Below, in pieces: positions 29,650 to 37,950 of a DNA stretch of 41,721 nucleotides. The position numbers and the translations under genes were made by a program. This DNA comes from Rhabdothermincola_A sp041688815 (lineage in GTDB: Bacteria > Actinomycetota > Acidimicrobiia > Acidimicrobiales > Acidimicrobilacustridaceae). Location of the stretch: assembly GCA_041688815.1 (NCBI GenBank), contig JBDNHK010000083.1, forward strand, positions 1-41,721, written 5' to 3'. A model generated the notes under the pieces. It had not been told where the DNA came from. It did no database searches and was given only the letters and a program-made list of their open reading frames with translations. Each line of letters opens with the position of its first letter. The first letter of the stretch is position 1.

Positions 29650-31224
29650 TCATGCGGGGCTCACCGCCCGCTGGCGGAGTTGGGCCAGATCGGGCTTGCC
29701 GGCCGGGAGCAACGGCACCGCGTCGAGGCGAACGACGCGTTCGGGCGTCTTGAACCGGGCCACGCCGCGTTGGCCGAACCACTCACGGCACCGGTCGAGG
29801 TCGAAGGGGCCGTCGCTCACGACGAAGGCGGCGACCCGCTCGCCGACCCGGGCATCGGGGTAGCCGACCACGACGGCCTGGCGGACCGACGGGTGCTCGG
29901 CCAGTACCCGCTCGACCTCCGCCGGCGAGATGTTCTCGCCATTGCGGATGATGAGGTCCTTCAGCCGGCCCACGATGCGCAGCCAGCCGTCGGCATCGAG
30001 CTCACCCATGTCCCCGGTTCGGAACCAACCGCGATGCATCGCGCCGCGGGTGGCCTCGGCATCGAGGTAGCCGGCGAACATCTCCGGGCCACGGAACCAC
30101 ACCTCGCCGGGCGCTCCCGACCCGACGTCTCGGCCGGTGGCGGGGTCGACCGTTCGCAGCTCACCGTCGCCGAGCACGTGACCGTCGGTCTCTCGTCCCC
30201 GCTCGGATGGGTCACCGGCCTCACTGGTCGTGATGGTCGGGATCTCGGTGGCCCCGTACGTTCGCTTCACCCGAGCGTCGAGCCGGGCGGACGCGTCGGC
30301 CACGAAGGCGGTCGACACGCCCATGGCCCCGGTGGACAGCAGACGCAGCGAGGTGACCCGCTCGGGCTCGAAGGTGGGGGTGTCCATGAGGCCGTTGAAG
30401 AGCGTGGGTGGCCCGACCATGAAGCTCACGCGCTCGGCCTCGATCAACCCGAGGGCCGCTGACGGGTCCCAGCGTTGCATCAGCACTGTCGCCATTCCCG
30501 CCGCCGCCGGGACCAGGAGGCCGTTGAGCAGGCCGGACACGTGGGCCATGGGCAGGGGCATCAGGCTCACGTCGCTCGGACCGAGACCGTGGACGCCGAC
30601 CATCTGGGCCATCTTGTAGGCCAGCCCACGATGGGTGTGCAGCACCCCCTTCGGGTCGCCGGTCGAGCCCGAGGTGAACAAGACGGCCGCGATGTCGGCG
30701 GGACGAGCGGCGGAATGCAGGACCACCGGCCCCCCGAGCAGCTCGTCGAAGGTGTCGCCGCTACTCGGCCCCTCACCGCGGACGGTGACCACCGGACCGA
30801 TCTCACCGAGGGCCGCGCCCGGCGCCGCGAACGTCACCCGCGGCTCGAGCTGGTCGACCATGCGGCCCACGTCGTTCCCCCCGGCCTGGTGATGCAGCGG
30901 GGCGGCAACAGCCCCCAGGCGCCAACAAGCCCGGTACAAGACCACGGTCTCGAACCAGTTGGGCAGTTGCCACGCCACGGTGTCGCCGCGCCGCACTCCT
31001 CGGCGCCTCAGCGAACCAGCGAGCGTCCCGACCATTGTGTCCATCTCGCTCGCGTCGACCCGTCGGCTCCCGTCGACGATCGAGGCCAGGCCACGCCTAC
31101 CGGGGCGGCGGGTCATCGCGTCGAGAGTCGGGCGATCCCAGGCCGCCCCGGCGCGGCGGTAGACGGGAGCACGGGCCAGGCGCAGCGTGGCTCGCACGAT
31201 CAGCCCGTTCTCGATGATCGCCAC
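29650..31224 (-). CDS. Acyl-CoA ligase (class I adenylate-forming)
   Basis: The 524-residue ligase has VLFTSGSTGDPKGVLHTH (P-loop near residue 180), LPLPMAHVSGLLNG, RTYGATEIPTITTSEAGD, WFRTGDMGELDADGWLRIVGRLKDLIIRNGENISP and the C-terminal LDAVPLLPAGKPDLAQLR with the catalytic Lys. The intact A3, A5, A7, A8 and A10 motifs indicate an active enzyme. The start is uncertain: GTG 31224 includes the family-typical LARAPVYRRAGAAWDRPTL but has no good ribosome site; the open frame continues to 31296. A degenerate operator lies just upstream. The ACAD gene at 28446 follows in the same direction. Confidence 0.85.
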   Translation of the reverse strand: MAIIENGLIVRATLRLARAPVYRRAGAAWDRPTLDAMTRRPGRRGLASIVDGSRRVDASEMDTMVGTLAGSLRRRGVRRGDTVAWQLPNWFETVVLYRACWRLGAVAAPLHHQAGGNDVGRMVDQLEPRVTFAAPGAALGEIGPVVTVRGEGPSSGDTFDELLGGPVVLHSAARPADIAAVLFTSGSTGDPKGVLHTHRGLAYKMAQMVGVHGLGPSDVSLMPLPMAHVSGLLNGLLVPAAAGMATVLMQRWDPSAALGLIEAERVSFMVGPPTLFNGLMDTPTFEPERVTSLRLLSTGAMGVSTAFVADASARLDARVKRTYGATEIPTITTSEAGDPSERGRETDGHVLGDGELRTVDPATGRDVGSGAPGEVWFRGPEMFAGYLDAEATRGAMHRGWFRTGDMGELDADGWLRIVGRLKDLIIRNGENISPAEVERVLAEHPSVRQAVVVGYPDARVGERVAAFVVSDGPFDLDRCREWFGQRGVARFKTPERVVRLDAVPLLPAGKPDLAQLRQRAVSPA

Positions 31225-31228
31225 GTAC

Positions 31229-31244
31229 CTGACACCGCTGTTCG
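31229..31244. promoter_or_regulatory. Possible degenerate operator (CTGACACCGCTGTTCG)
   Basis: The left half TGACA is perfect and the right half is TGTTC. It abuts the GTG start of the ligase gene (31224, minus strand), a position like that of operators 3, 4 and 7. Weak on its own. Confidence 0.35.
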
Positions 31245-31370
31245 CTCCTCCCCGGCGGGAGTGTAGGCAGCCCGGGGCCACGGCCGCGGACGTCACGTAC
31301 CGTTCACAGTTCGGAAACGAGTACGGGCAAGGCGCGGTCTTCGCTCTCGGCCAGGGCCGTCAGCACGGCC

Positions 31371-32534
31371 GTGCGCCTCGCCATTCCCAACCCGGAGATC
31401 ACCAATCCTGAACTCCGGCGACGGGCCCGGCTGCTGGTCACCTTGGCCCTGAACCTGGCCGTCCTGCTCACCTTCTCCGCCGTCCTCTCCACCACCACCA
31501 CGTCGATCGACCCCGACTCCCCCTACACACTGGGTTGGCGGGGCACCGCCGTCATCTACGTGGCGGCGATCGGCTTCTGGATCAGCTGGGCCCTCAGTCG
31601 ATCCTCTCACCCCCTCCGCGGCGCTTGGGCGTCGATCACCACCATCTACGTGTTCCTCACCGGTTTCAGCCTGCTGTACCCGGACTCCGCCGATTCGCTC
31701 GTGGTGGCGCTGGCCATGCCGGTGCTGGCCGGAACGATCTTCCTCGACGTCCGGGGCACGTTGCGCCTCGCCGCACTCTCGCTGCTCCTGGGCGCGGCCT
31801 ACTTCCCCCTCCTCTCCGACGACCCCCTGTCGTGGATCTACGGATTTGCCATCCTGATCGCCGTTTCGGGCTTGACGGTCTTCCTGTCGCTCATGCGCGA
31901 GGACGACCTCAGCCAGCTCGCACGCCTGGCCGAGTTCGAGCGCGCCGGAGCCGAGCGGCTGCGCAACGAGGCCGAGCGCGAGGCCAGCCCCGGAAGGGTG
32001 CTCGAGCGGGTGAACCGATTGTTGTACGCATCGATCCCCGACCGGTTGTTCCTCACCGTCTTCTTCGGCGTGCTCGACCTCGCCACCGGAGACCTGTGCT
32101 TCGCCAGCGGCGGACATCCTCATCCACACCACTGGAAGCACGCGGAACGTGAGCTCGTCGACCTCCAGAGCGACGGACTCCCGCTCGGACTGGTCGAGGA
32201 CGCCGAGTACGTCGAAGCCCGAGCCGTCCTCGAGCCCGGCGACTTCGTGGTGGCCTACACCGATGGGCTCGTCGAGGCGTTCAATGAGTCGCGAGAGCTG
32301 TACGGCTTCGAGCGAGTGCGGATGGACGCCCAGTCCTGCATCGGGGGCGCTCCGACCACCGACGGGCGCGTCGAGTTCCTCGTCGCGGCCATGGAGCGTT
32401 TCGCCGCGGGGGTTCCGCCCGACGACGACGTCACGATCGTGGGCCTGGCCATTCCCACAACCGGTGACATCGACCTTCGAGACGAGCTCGAGGCCTCGAG
32501 GCGCGCCGCGACCGGCGGGACCGTCAGTGCGTGA
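31371..32534 (+). CDS. Membrane SpoIIE/PP2C-like protein lacking the metal-binding half of the phosphatase domain
   Basis: The 387-residue product has about six predicted membrane segments (LLVTLALNLAVLLTF, AVIYVAAIGFWISWAL, TTIYVFLTGFSLLY, LVVALAMPVLAGTIF, LAALSLLLGAAYF, YGFAILIAVSGLTVFL), then a charged linker (QLARLAEFERAGAERLRNEAEREA) and the C-terminal half of a SpoIIE domain. That half includes SPGRVLERVNRLLY, FASGGHPHPHHW, GDFVVAYTDGLVEAFNES and PPDDDVTIV. The preceding core with the GGDFYD and DVSGHG-type Asp ligands, roughly 100 residues, is missing in frame, so phosphatase activity is doubtful. In intact form such proteins dephosphorylate RsbV-like proteins. GTG 31371 is the only reasonable start. 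It overlaps the cyclase gene by 8 bp. Confidence 0.75.
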   Translation: MRLAIPNPEITNPELRRRARLLVTLALNLAVLLTFSAVLSTTTTSIDPDSPYTLGWRGTAVIYVAAIGFWISWALSRSSHPLRGAWASITTIYVFLTGFSLLYPDSADSLVVALAMPVLAGTIFLDVRGTLRLAALSLLLGAAYFPLLSDDPLSWIYGFAILIAVSGLTVFLSLMREDDLSQLARLAEFERAGAERLRNEAEREASPGRVLERVNRLLYASIPDRLFLTVFFGVLDLATGDLCFASGGHPHPHHWKHAERELVDLQSDGLPLGLVEDAEYVEARAVLEPGDFVVAYTDGLVEAFNESRELYGFERVRMDAQSCIGGAPTTDGRVEFLVAAMERFAAGVPPDDDVTIVGLAIPTTGDIDLRDELEASRRAATGGTVSA

Positions 32535-35500
32535 CCTCGACAAGGCCGCCTACCTTCCCGCTGATCGTCGTCAGGCCCTGGTCGGGGGATTCGAGCTTCC
32601 GCCCCGTACCCGGGGGGCGGCGCTGTTCGCCGACATCGCCGGCTTCACCCGCCTGTCCCGTGAGCTCACGGAGGCCTACGGCTCCCGCAACGGCGTCGAC
32701 GTGCTCTCCGAGGTGCTCGAAGCGGTCTACAGCGTCGTCGTCGACGAGATCCACGCCCAGGGCGGGAGCGTCATCGGCTTCTCCGGTGACGCAGTCACGT
32801 GTTGGTTCGACGATCACCCCCGTGGTCTCGCCACTGGCAAGGGTGCCGGCGACCCACCGGCGAACGGGGCCGGTCGGGCCGTGGCCTGCGCCCGCAGCCT
32901 CACCCGATCGATGGACCTTCTCCCTCCCGTCTCCCTTCCCGACGCGCCCCGGGGCGATCGGCCGAGGCCCGCGAATCCCTCGACCGGGAACGATCAGCCC
33001 GGCGTGAAGATGGCCGTGAAGGTCGCGGTGGCCAGCGGAGAGGTGAGCCGGTCACTGGCCGGGAACCCCGCCTATCAGGTCGTCGAGATCCTCGGCGGCG
33101 CGACGGTGGCCCGACTCGCCGACCTGGAGCACGAGGCAGACCACGGCCAGGTGCTGGTGGACGAGGCCACCCTCGCCACCCTCGCCGCTTCGACCGAGGT
33201 GACCGTCACGACTCGGCGCTCCACCCCATCGGGCGACGCACTCGTGCTCGGCGACGCGTCCCCGAGCTCGGGGTGTCGGTGGGACGCCCTCGAAGAAGGC
33301 CGCCTCCCCGATGAGGCGGTCCAACCATGGATCGGCTGGCAGATCCGTGACCGCGCCGACTCAGCTCTCACCGAGCTCCGACCGACCGTCGCCCTCTTCG
33401 TGCGCTTCACGCCGTTCTCCCTCGACACCGACACCAAGGCTGCGGGTGACCTCGATCGCTTCGTCCGCTGGGTACAGGACCTCCTCGCCCCCGTCGACGG
33501 CAACCTGATCCAGGTCACCATCGGCGACAAGAGCAGCTATCTCTACATCTCCTTCGGGGCACCAAGGTCCCACGAGGACTTGGCGGCGCGGGCGGCTACC
33601 GTCGCCCTCCAACTGCTCGAGGTCCCCGGCGAGTTGGCCATGGTCCGTCCCCTGCACCTCGGGATCGCTGACGGCATGTCACGCGTCGGCGCGTACGGCA
33701 GCCGGGAGGCACTCACCTACGGGGCGCTGGGCGACGGCACCAACCTCGCCGCCCGGCTCATGTCCGCCGCCGACCCCGGCACCATCCTGGTCAGTGGCCG
33801 GGTGGCCGAGGGTTGTAGGGGGGCGTTCCGCTTCATCGAGCACGGGCCGGTGCAGGCCAAGGGATTCGATGAACCGGTGCTCGTGACCGTGCTCGAGATT
33901 CTCGTCACCCGCCTCCGGTTGCTCGAGATGGCACCCGGCGGCGAGATCCGGGTTCGGGGGGAAGCAGGGTCCGGGAAGAGTCACCTCATCGCCGAGGTGA
34001 AGCGACGGGTCGCGGCCGACAGCGACGTGACCTGGCTCGCCACCCGGGCCGACGAGCTCACCAGGTCGGCGCTACAGCCCTTCCTCGCGCTCCTTCGCGA
34101 CCTCACGTTCCAGGAACTGGCGTCCACCGAAGACGACCGGCGCTCCCTTTTCGACGCCACGATCGACGCGCTCGTCGACGACCTCCAAGGGTCCGAGGAC
34201 GACACCTGTCGGACACTGGCATTCCGCCTCGATTCCGATCGATCCTTTCTCGCCGCGCTGATCGATCTGGCTGATGAGGATTCCCCCTACGGCCGCCACG
34301 ATCCAAGGCGGCGATACGAGAGAGGGCTCGAGGCCTTCGGCGTGCTCCTACGCGCCGAGAGCACACGCCGGCCGGTCGTCATCCACATCGGTGACGGCCA
34401 GTGGCTCGATGAGCATTCCCACCAACTCCTCGACCTGCTGCGCATCACCGCCACCGAAGCCCGGGTGGCTCTGGTCGTCGACGAGCGGGTCGACCCGGGG
34501 ACCGACACCGCAGTTCTCGGCCCGCTTCCTGTCATGGTGGTCGATCTCCGCCCGCTCGAGGTCGACGGCGTGACCACCTTGGTCACTGCCCTGCTCGGTG
34601 GCGACGCCAACGACGACTTGGTCAGGCTGATCACCGAACGATCCCAGGGGAGCCCCCTGTTCGTGGAGCATCTCGTCACCGACCTCACAGGCCGTGGGCG
34701 TCTCGATCGCGACGCCCACGGCCTGTGGGGTCTCGTCGACTCGACCGACGACGAACTTCCGGTGAGCCTCTCCGCGCTGCTCATCTCCCGCCTCGACCGC
34801 CTTCCGCCCGAGGTCACCGAGGTGGCGCGGATGGCCTCGGTGATCGGTCTCGACGTGCCGCTGGCGGTCCTCGCCTCTCTGCTCGACCACCCCGCCGATC
34901 TCGGCGCCACCATCGGGATCGGCACAGCCGCTGGCATCTGGCGGATGGACCCCGATCAACCCGACCAGATTGCGTTCCACCATGCACTCGTTCGCGACGC
35001 CGCCTACACGATGCAGCCCGCCGCCCGACTGCGAGCGACCCACGCGGAGGTTGCCCGTGTACTGGCCGCCGTCGACGACCCACGGTTGAACCACGACGCC
35101 TCCATCGCCCGTCACTACGAGCGGGCCGGAGATCCGGCCCGAGCGCTGGTACACCTGCGCGGTGCCGCGGCCGTTGCCCTACGGCTTCCCGCACCGGCCG
35201 AAGCCCGCGCTCTGCTCGTGCGAGCCCATGACGCGGCCACCACGAGCTCTGCTCCCCCATCGACCCGGATCGAGATACTCCGCGATCTCGCGGCGGCCGC
35301 CACGGCGACGGGCGACTACAGCACCGCCATCGCCGAGCTCGAGCAGGCGCTCGACCTGGCCCCGGAACCGGGAGTGGCCACCGACCTGCTCCAACGCCTG
35401 GGGGACGCCCGGGCCCGCTGCGGGCAGCTCGATGAAGCCGAGTCGGCGTTCGAAGCGGGCGTCGAGGCGCTGCAACTGGCGCTCGACCCCGGGATGGCGG

Positions 35501-35778
35501 GACGCCTCTACGCCGGGCTGGCGATGGTCAACGCCGAACGCGACGATCTCGAAGCCGCAATGGAGCTGGCCGAGCTGTCGTTGCTGTTCGCCCGCACCGA
35601 CGACGATCCCGCGGCGCAGGCCTGGGCCCACCATCGATTGGGGATCATCGCCCTTCGCCGACGGGCCCACGACGATGAGGCCTACGCCCACCTTGAACGG
35701 GCGGTGTCGATCCTGGCCCGCATCGGTCTCACCGATCAGACCGTCCTCACGGCCATGTGGCGGGCCGGCACATGGTGA
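32527..35778 (+). CDS. Tandem class III cyclase / AAA ATPase / TPR protein (soluble adenylyl cyclase architecture)
   Basis: The 1083-residue protein has, in order: cyclase domain C1 (about 25-250) with metal Asp D36 (LFADIAGFT) and D88 (GFSGDAVTCWF); C2 (about 285-460), where VRF replaces the metal Asp motif but GDKSSYLYISFG and YGALGDGTNLAARL remain; an ATPase with Walker A GEAGSGKS (478-485) and a Walker B-like VVIHIGDGQWLD; and TPR repeats to the C-terminus. One active and one degenerate cyclase domain plus a STAND-type ATPase is the layout of mammalian soluble adenylyl cyclase. Product (cAMP or other) and stimulus are unknown. It ends abruptly in what looks like the start of another TPR (LTAMWRAGTW), so the tail may be truncated. 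GTG 32527 overlaps the SpoIIE-like gene. Confidence 0.82.
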   Translation: MRDLDKAAYLPADRRQALVGGFELPPRTRGAALFADIAGFTRLSRELTEAYGSRNGVDVLSEVLEAVYSVVVDEIHAQGGSVIGFSGDAVTCWFDDHPRGLATGKGAGDPPANGAGRAVACARSLTRSMDLLPPVSLPDAPRGDRPRPANPSTGNDQPGVKMAVKVAVASGEVSRSLAGNPAYQVVEILGGATVARLADLEHEADHGQVLVDEATLATLAASTEVTVTTRRSTPSGDALVLGDASPSSGCRWDALEEGRLPDEAVQPWIGWQIRDRADSALTELRPTVALFVRFTPFSLDTDTKAAGDLDRFVRWVQDLLAPVDGNLIQVTIGDKSSYLYISFGAPRSHEDLAARAATVALQLLEVPGELAMVRPLHLGIADGMSRVGAYGSREALTYGALGDGTNLAARLMSAADPGTILVSGRVAEGCRGAFRFIEHGPVQAKGFDEPVLVTVLEILVTRLRLLEMAPGGEIRVRGEAGSGKSHLIAEVKRRVAADSDVTWLATRADELTRSALQPFLALLRDLTFQELASTEDDRRSLFDATIDALVDDLQGSEDDTCRTLAFRLDSDRSFLAALIDLADEDSPYGRHDPRRRYERGLEAFGVLLRAESTRRPVVIHIGDGQWLDEHSHQLLDLLRITATEARVALVVDERVDPGTDTAVLGPLPVMVVDLRPLEVDGVTTLVTALLGGDANDDLVRLITERSQGSPLFVEHLVTDLTGRGRLDRDAHGLWGLVDSTDDELPVSLSALLISRLDRLPPEVTEVARMASVIGLDVPLAVLASLLDHPADLGATIGIGTAAGIWRMDPDQPDQIAFHHALVRDAAYTMQPAARLRATHAEVARVLAAVDDPRLNHDASIARHYERAGDPARALVHLRGAAAVALRLPAPAEARALLVRAHDAATTSSAPPSTRIEILRDLAAAATATGDYSTAIAELEQALDLAPEPGVATDLLQRLGDARARCGQLDEAESAFEAGVEALQLALDPGMAGRLYAGLAMVNAERDDLEAAMELAELSLLFARTDDDPAAQAWAHHRLGIIALRRRAHDDEAYAHLERAVSILARIGLTDQTVLTAMWRAGTW

Positions 35779-35803
35779 CCCGACCGAACTCATCACCCCG
35801 ATC

Positions 35804-35816
35804 CCCCGAAGCGGGG
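35804..35816 (+). terminator. Small hairpin after the cyclase gene
   Basis: CCCCG-AAG-CGGGG is a perfect 5-bp stem, 26 bp after the cyclase stop and before the RsbW-like remnant. There is no T-run. It may be a weak terminator or mRNA structure. Confidence 0.3.
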
Positions 35817-35868
35817 AGGAGCCCGACATGACCGTTCGACCCGAGCCAACGCAATCGAGAGGGGTGGC

Positions 35869-36118
35869 ATGCAGACCATCGAGCTGAAGATCCCATGTGA
35901 GACCGGCTTCGAGAAGGTGGCCATGAACACCGCGGCCGACTGCGCCCGCATGCTCGGCATGTCCGACGAGCGGGTGGAGGACGTGCGCACCGGGAGGCAT
36001 GGGGCTCTTCGTCATCAAGGCCCTGGTCGACGAAGCCGACTTCGTCGAGCCCGAGCTCGGACACGGCACCCAGTTCCGTATGGTCATCCACGTGCAGCCC
36101 AAGGAGCACGACCAGTGA
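35869..36118 (+). pseudogene. RsbW-like anti-sigma serine kinase remnant, core deleted
   Basis: The first 41 codons (ATG 35869; LKIPCETGFEKVAMNTAADC, ending MSDERVEDVRT) match the N-terminus of RsbW/SpoIIAB-type GHKL kinases up to the N-box. The frame then shifts: the G2-box region GMGLFVIKALVDEADF and the C-terminus (GTQFRMVIHV, stop at 36118) continue in another frame from about 35990. The N-box (E-x3-N), the G1 box and about 50-60 residues are missing, so no ATP site can form. The end of the second frame overlaps the STAS start as GTGA (36115-36118), showing that the original gene junction survives. Upstream sequence GAGAGGGGTGGC serves as the ribosome site. Confidence 0.72.
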
Positions 36119-36462
36119 GCAGCAGCCTCCGCGTCGAGACTCGTCAACTCCCAGAGATCACGGTCATCGAGCTCCACGGAGACGTGAGCGCCGACGGTGA
36201 GCCGGAGATCAAGGCCGCCTACGACGCGGCCGTGGCCTCCAGCATTCCGACGGTCCTGATCGAGATGAGCGGCACCGCCTACATCAACACGTCGGGCATC
36301 TCGGTGCTCATCCGCGTGGCGATGGAGGCCAAGAAGGCCGGCAACGGTCTCCTCGTCTGCGGAGCCAGCCCTCACTACAAGAAGGTGCTCGACCTGGTCC
36401 GGTTCTCGTCGTTCGTCTCGATGTTCGACACCGAGGCCGACGCTCTTGCCAGCCTGTCCTGA
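36115..36462 (+). CDS. STAS-domain anti-sigma factor antagonist (RsbV/SpoIIAA-like)
   Basis: This 115-residue single STAS domain starts VSSSLRVETRQLPEITVIELHGDVSADGE, with the typical first strand and G-D turn. The phosphorylation-site loop is INTSGISVLI, placing the phosphoacceptor at S60. In partner switching such a protein is phosphorylated by an RsbW-type kinase and reactivated by a SpoIIE-type phosphatase; here both local partners are gutted, so it may work with proteins encoded elsewhere or be a relic. GTG 36115 overlaps the remnant kinase stop. The frame also runs on from the remnant N-terminus at 35869 because of the shift, but that longer reading is not a real protein. It converges with the HD gene. 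Confidence 0.82.
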   Translation: MSSSLRVETRQLPEITVIELHGDVSADGEPEIKAAYDAAVASSIPTVLIEMSGTAYINTSGISVLIRVAMEAKKAGNGLLVCGASPHYKKVLDLVRFSSFVSMFDTEADALASLS

Positions 36463-36498
36463 CCAACCGCTGGTCCGCCGGGCCTCGGTTCGCGGCCT

Positions 36499-37125
36499 TC
36501 AGCCGGGGGCAGCGGCGAGCCGCGAGCGCACCATGGCCACGTTCTGCTCCTTCCCGGCGTCGTTGCGTCGCCGCGCCGCGTCGGTGAAGTAGCGGTGCTC
36601 CTCCAGAAACCGCAGCTGTCGAGCGTTCCACTCGTCGTCGGTCTCGACCACACCGGTCAACTCGAGCTCCTCACGCAACGCCACCTCGCGCTCGGTAAAG
36701 CGGTCGACACCGAGGACGAAGAGATCAGCGTCGCAGAGCACCTCCGCCAGGAGGGAATCTGGCTCTTGAGGGATTCGAGTCGCCCAGATCGCCACCACTA
36801 CCGCCTCGACCTGTTCGGGTGTGAAACCGAACCCGGGCAGCGCCTCACGCGCCACTCGAAGGGCCACCACTTCGTTCTCGTCATACCGCTCCACGAAACC
36901 GATGTCGTGGAACCACGCCGCCGTGACCACCAACCCGCGGCCGACGGAATCGAGGCCCACGTCGTCGGCCAGCAGGGCCGCAGCCGGGGCGACGAGGCCC
37001 ACGGTGTGCTCCAGGTCGTGGTAGAGCAACCACGCCGGGAGTTCGGTCTCCAGGCGGCGGCGGGCATGCGCTTGCGCACCGAGGAAGTCGGGTTCGCCGC
37101 CGGACACGTCGATTCGGTAATCCAC
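36499..37125 (-). CDS. HD-domain metal-dependent phosphohydrolase-like protein
   Basis: The 208-residue cytosolic protein has the HD ligand set: H36 and H40 in YHDLEHTV, H73-D74 in AAWFHDIGF and an Asp in LCDADLFVLG (about 132-134). The spacing matches predicted HD hydrolases acting on nucleotides or phosphoesters. It begins with GTG 37125 and lacks a strong Shine-Dalgarno. It is the last gene of the minus-strand run from 40884, 40 bp after the dioxygenase gene, and its connection to that pathway is unclear. A role in nucleotide signalling beside the cyclase gene on the other strand is conceivable but unsupported. Confidence 0.8.
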   Translation of the reverse strand: MDYRIDVSGGEPDFLGAQAHARRRLETELPAWLLYHDLEHTVGLVAPAAALLADDVGLDSVGRGLVVTAAWFHDIGFVERYDENEVVALRVAREALPGFGFTPEQVEAVVVAIWATRIPQEPDSLLAEVLCDADLFVLGVDRFTEREVALREELELTGVVETDDEWNARQLRFLEEHRYFTDAARRRNDAGKEQNVAMVRSRLAAAPG

Positions 37126-37165
37126 AGCAACACACCATCAGCTGATGGCGACGGGACATGGTGGC

Positions 37166-37927
37166 TCAGAGGCCGGCCAGATAGGACCCGAGGGCCATGT
37201 TGCCGGCGCCGAGGCCGAGCATCTCGCGCAGCGCCGGATCGAGCGATCGACGGGTCTCGGCCGAGAGCGACCGGTTCCAGTTGTTCTGATGGCGTAGGAA
37301 CGATCGGGCGTAGAAGGCGAACAGCAGCGCCCGCTCGCGATCGGTCGACGAGTTGGCCCCCGAGGTGTGCCAGAGCCGCCCGTCCATCAGGATCACCGAT
37401 CCGGCGGGAGCCTCGAACGACCGCATCCCCTGCCTCGGGTCATCGGGCACCTCGGCAAAGCACGTGTAGCGGTGGCTGCGGGGCAGGTAGCGGGTGGCGC
37501 CGTTGCCTTCGTCGGTGTCGTCGAGGCACCAGATGGCGTTCATGGCGTAACAGGTCGTCCACGGCTCGGGCATCACGGTCGACTGATCATTGTGGGGGTT
37601 CATCGAGCCGCTACCCGGCAGGGCCGTGTTGGCGGTGAAGTTCGAGACCGCCACGTCGCCCTCGAGAATGCGCTCGATGTACGGGAGCACAGCCGGGTGC
37701 AAAACCAGTTCAGCGAAGACCGGGTCGTGCGCGATGAGGTCGTGGACGCGGATGTTGCAGCCCCCGGGGTCGAGGAACTCCAGGCGGGTCGCCACGCCCG
37801 TGGCCTCCGACGCCGCCGCCGCCCGCACCAGCGCCTGGCGAGCCCGGTCGATCTCCGCACCATCCAGGGCCTGGGGCAGAACCGCCCAGCCCTCGGACTC
37901 GAAGTGGTCCATCACGGTGTCGTCCAC
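37166..37927 (-). CDS. Phytanoyl-CoA dioxygenase (PhyH)-family protein
   Basis: This 253-residue Fe(II)/2-oxoglutarate-type dioxygenase has the facial triad H112-x-D114 (NPHNDQS) and H187 (RLWHTSG), and an Arg for 2-oxoglutarate about 10 residues later (R197/R199 in TDRERALLF). NGATRYLPRSHRY and APAGSVILMDGRLWH are typical PhyH segments. It may hydroxylate an acyl-CoA or other lipid-like molecule. The GTG at 37927 is chosen because GGGGGAG lies just upstream; the frame also permits GTG 37948. It sits directly downstream of the P450 remnant, so this operon once had two oxygenases. Confidence 0.82.
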   Translation of the reverse strand: MDDTVMDHFESEGWAVLPQALDGAEIDRARQALVRAAAASEATGVATRLEFLDPGGCNIRVHDLIAHDPVFAELVLHPAVLPYIERILEGDVAVSNFTANTALPGSGSMNPHNDQSTVMPEPWTTCYAMNAIWCLDDTDEGNGATRYLPRSHRYTCFAEVPDDPRQGMRSFEAPAGSVILMDGRLWHTSGANSSTDRERALLFAFYARSFLRHQNNWNRSLSAETRRSLDPALREMLGLGAGNMALGSYLAGL

Positions 37928-37950
37928 AGCACTCCCCCTGGCGGCCACAG

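Noticed and set aside
32149..32526. N-terminal extension of the cyclase frame to a 1209-residue protein
   Set aside because: The extra part overlaps the SpoIIE-like coding region and is Ser/Arg-rich shadow sequence; cyclase homology begins just after GTG 32527.
35869..36462. A single 197-residue protein joining an RsbW-like start to an STAS domain
   Set aside because: The middle 40 residues are out-of-frame RsbW sequence; the STAS gene has its own GTG start at 36115.
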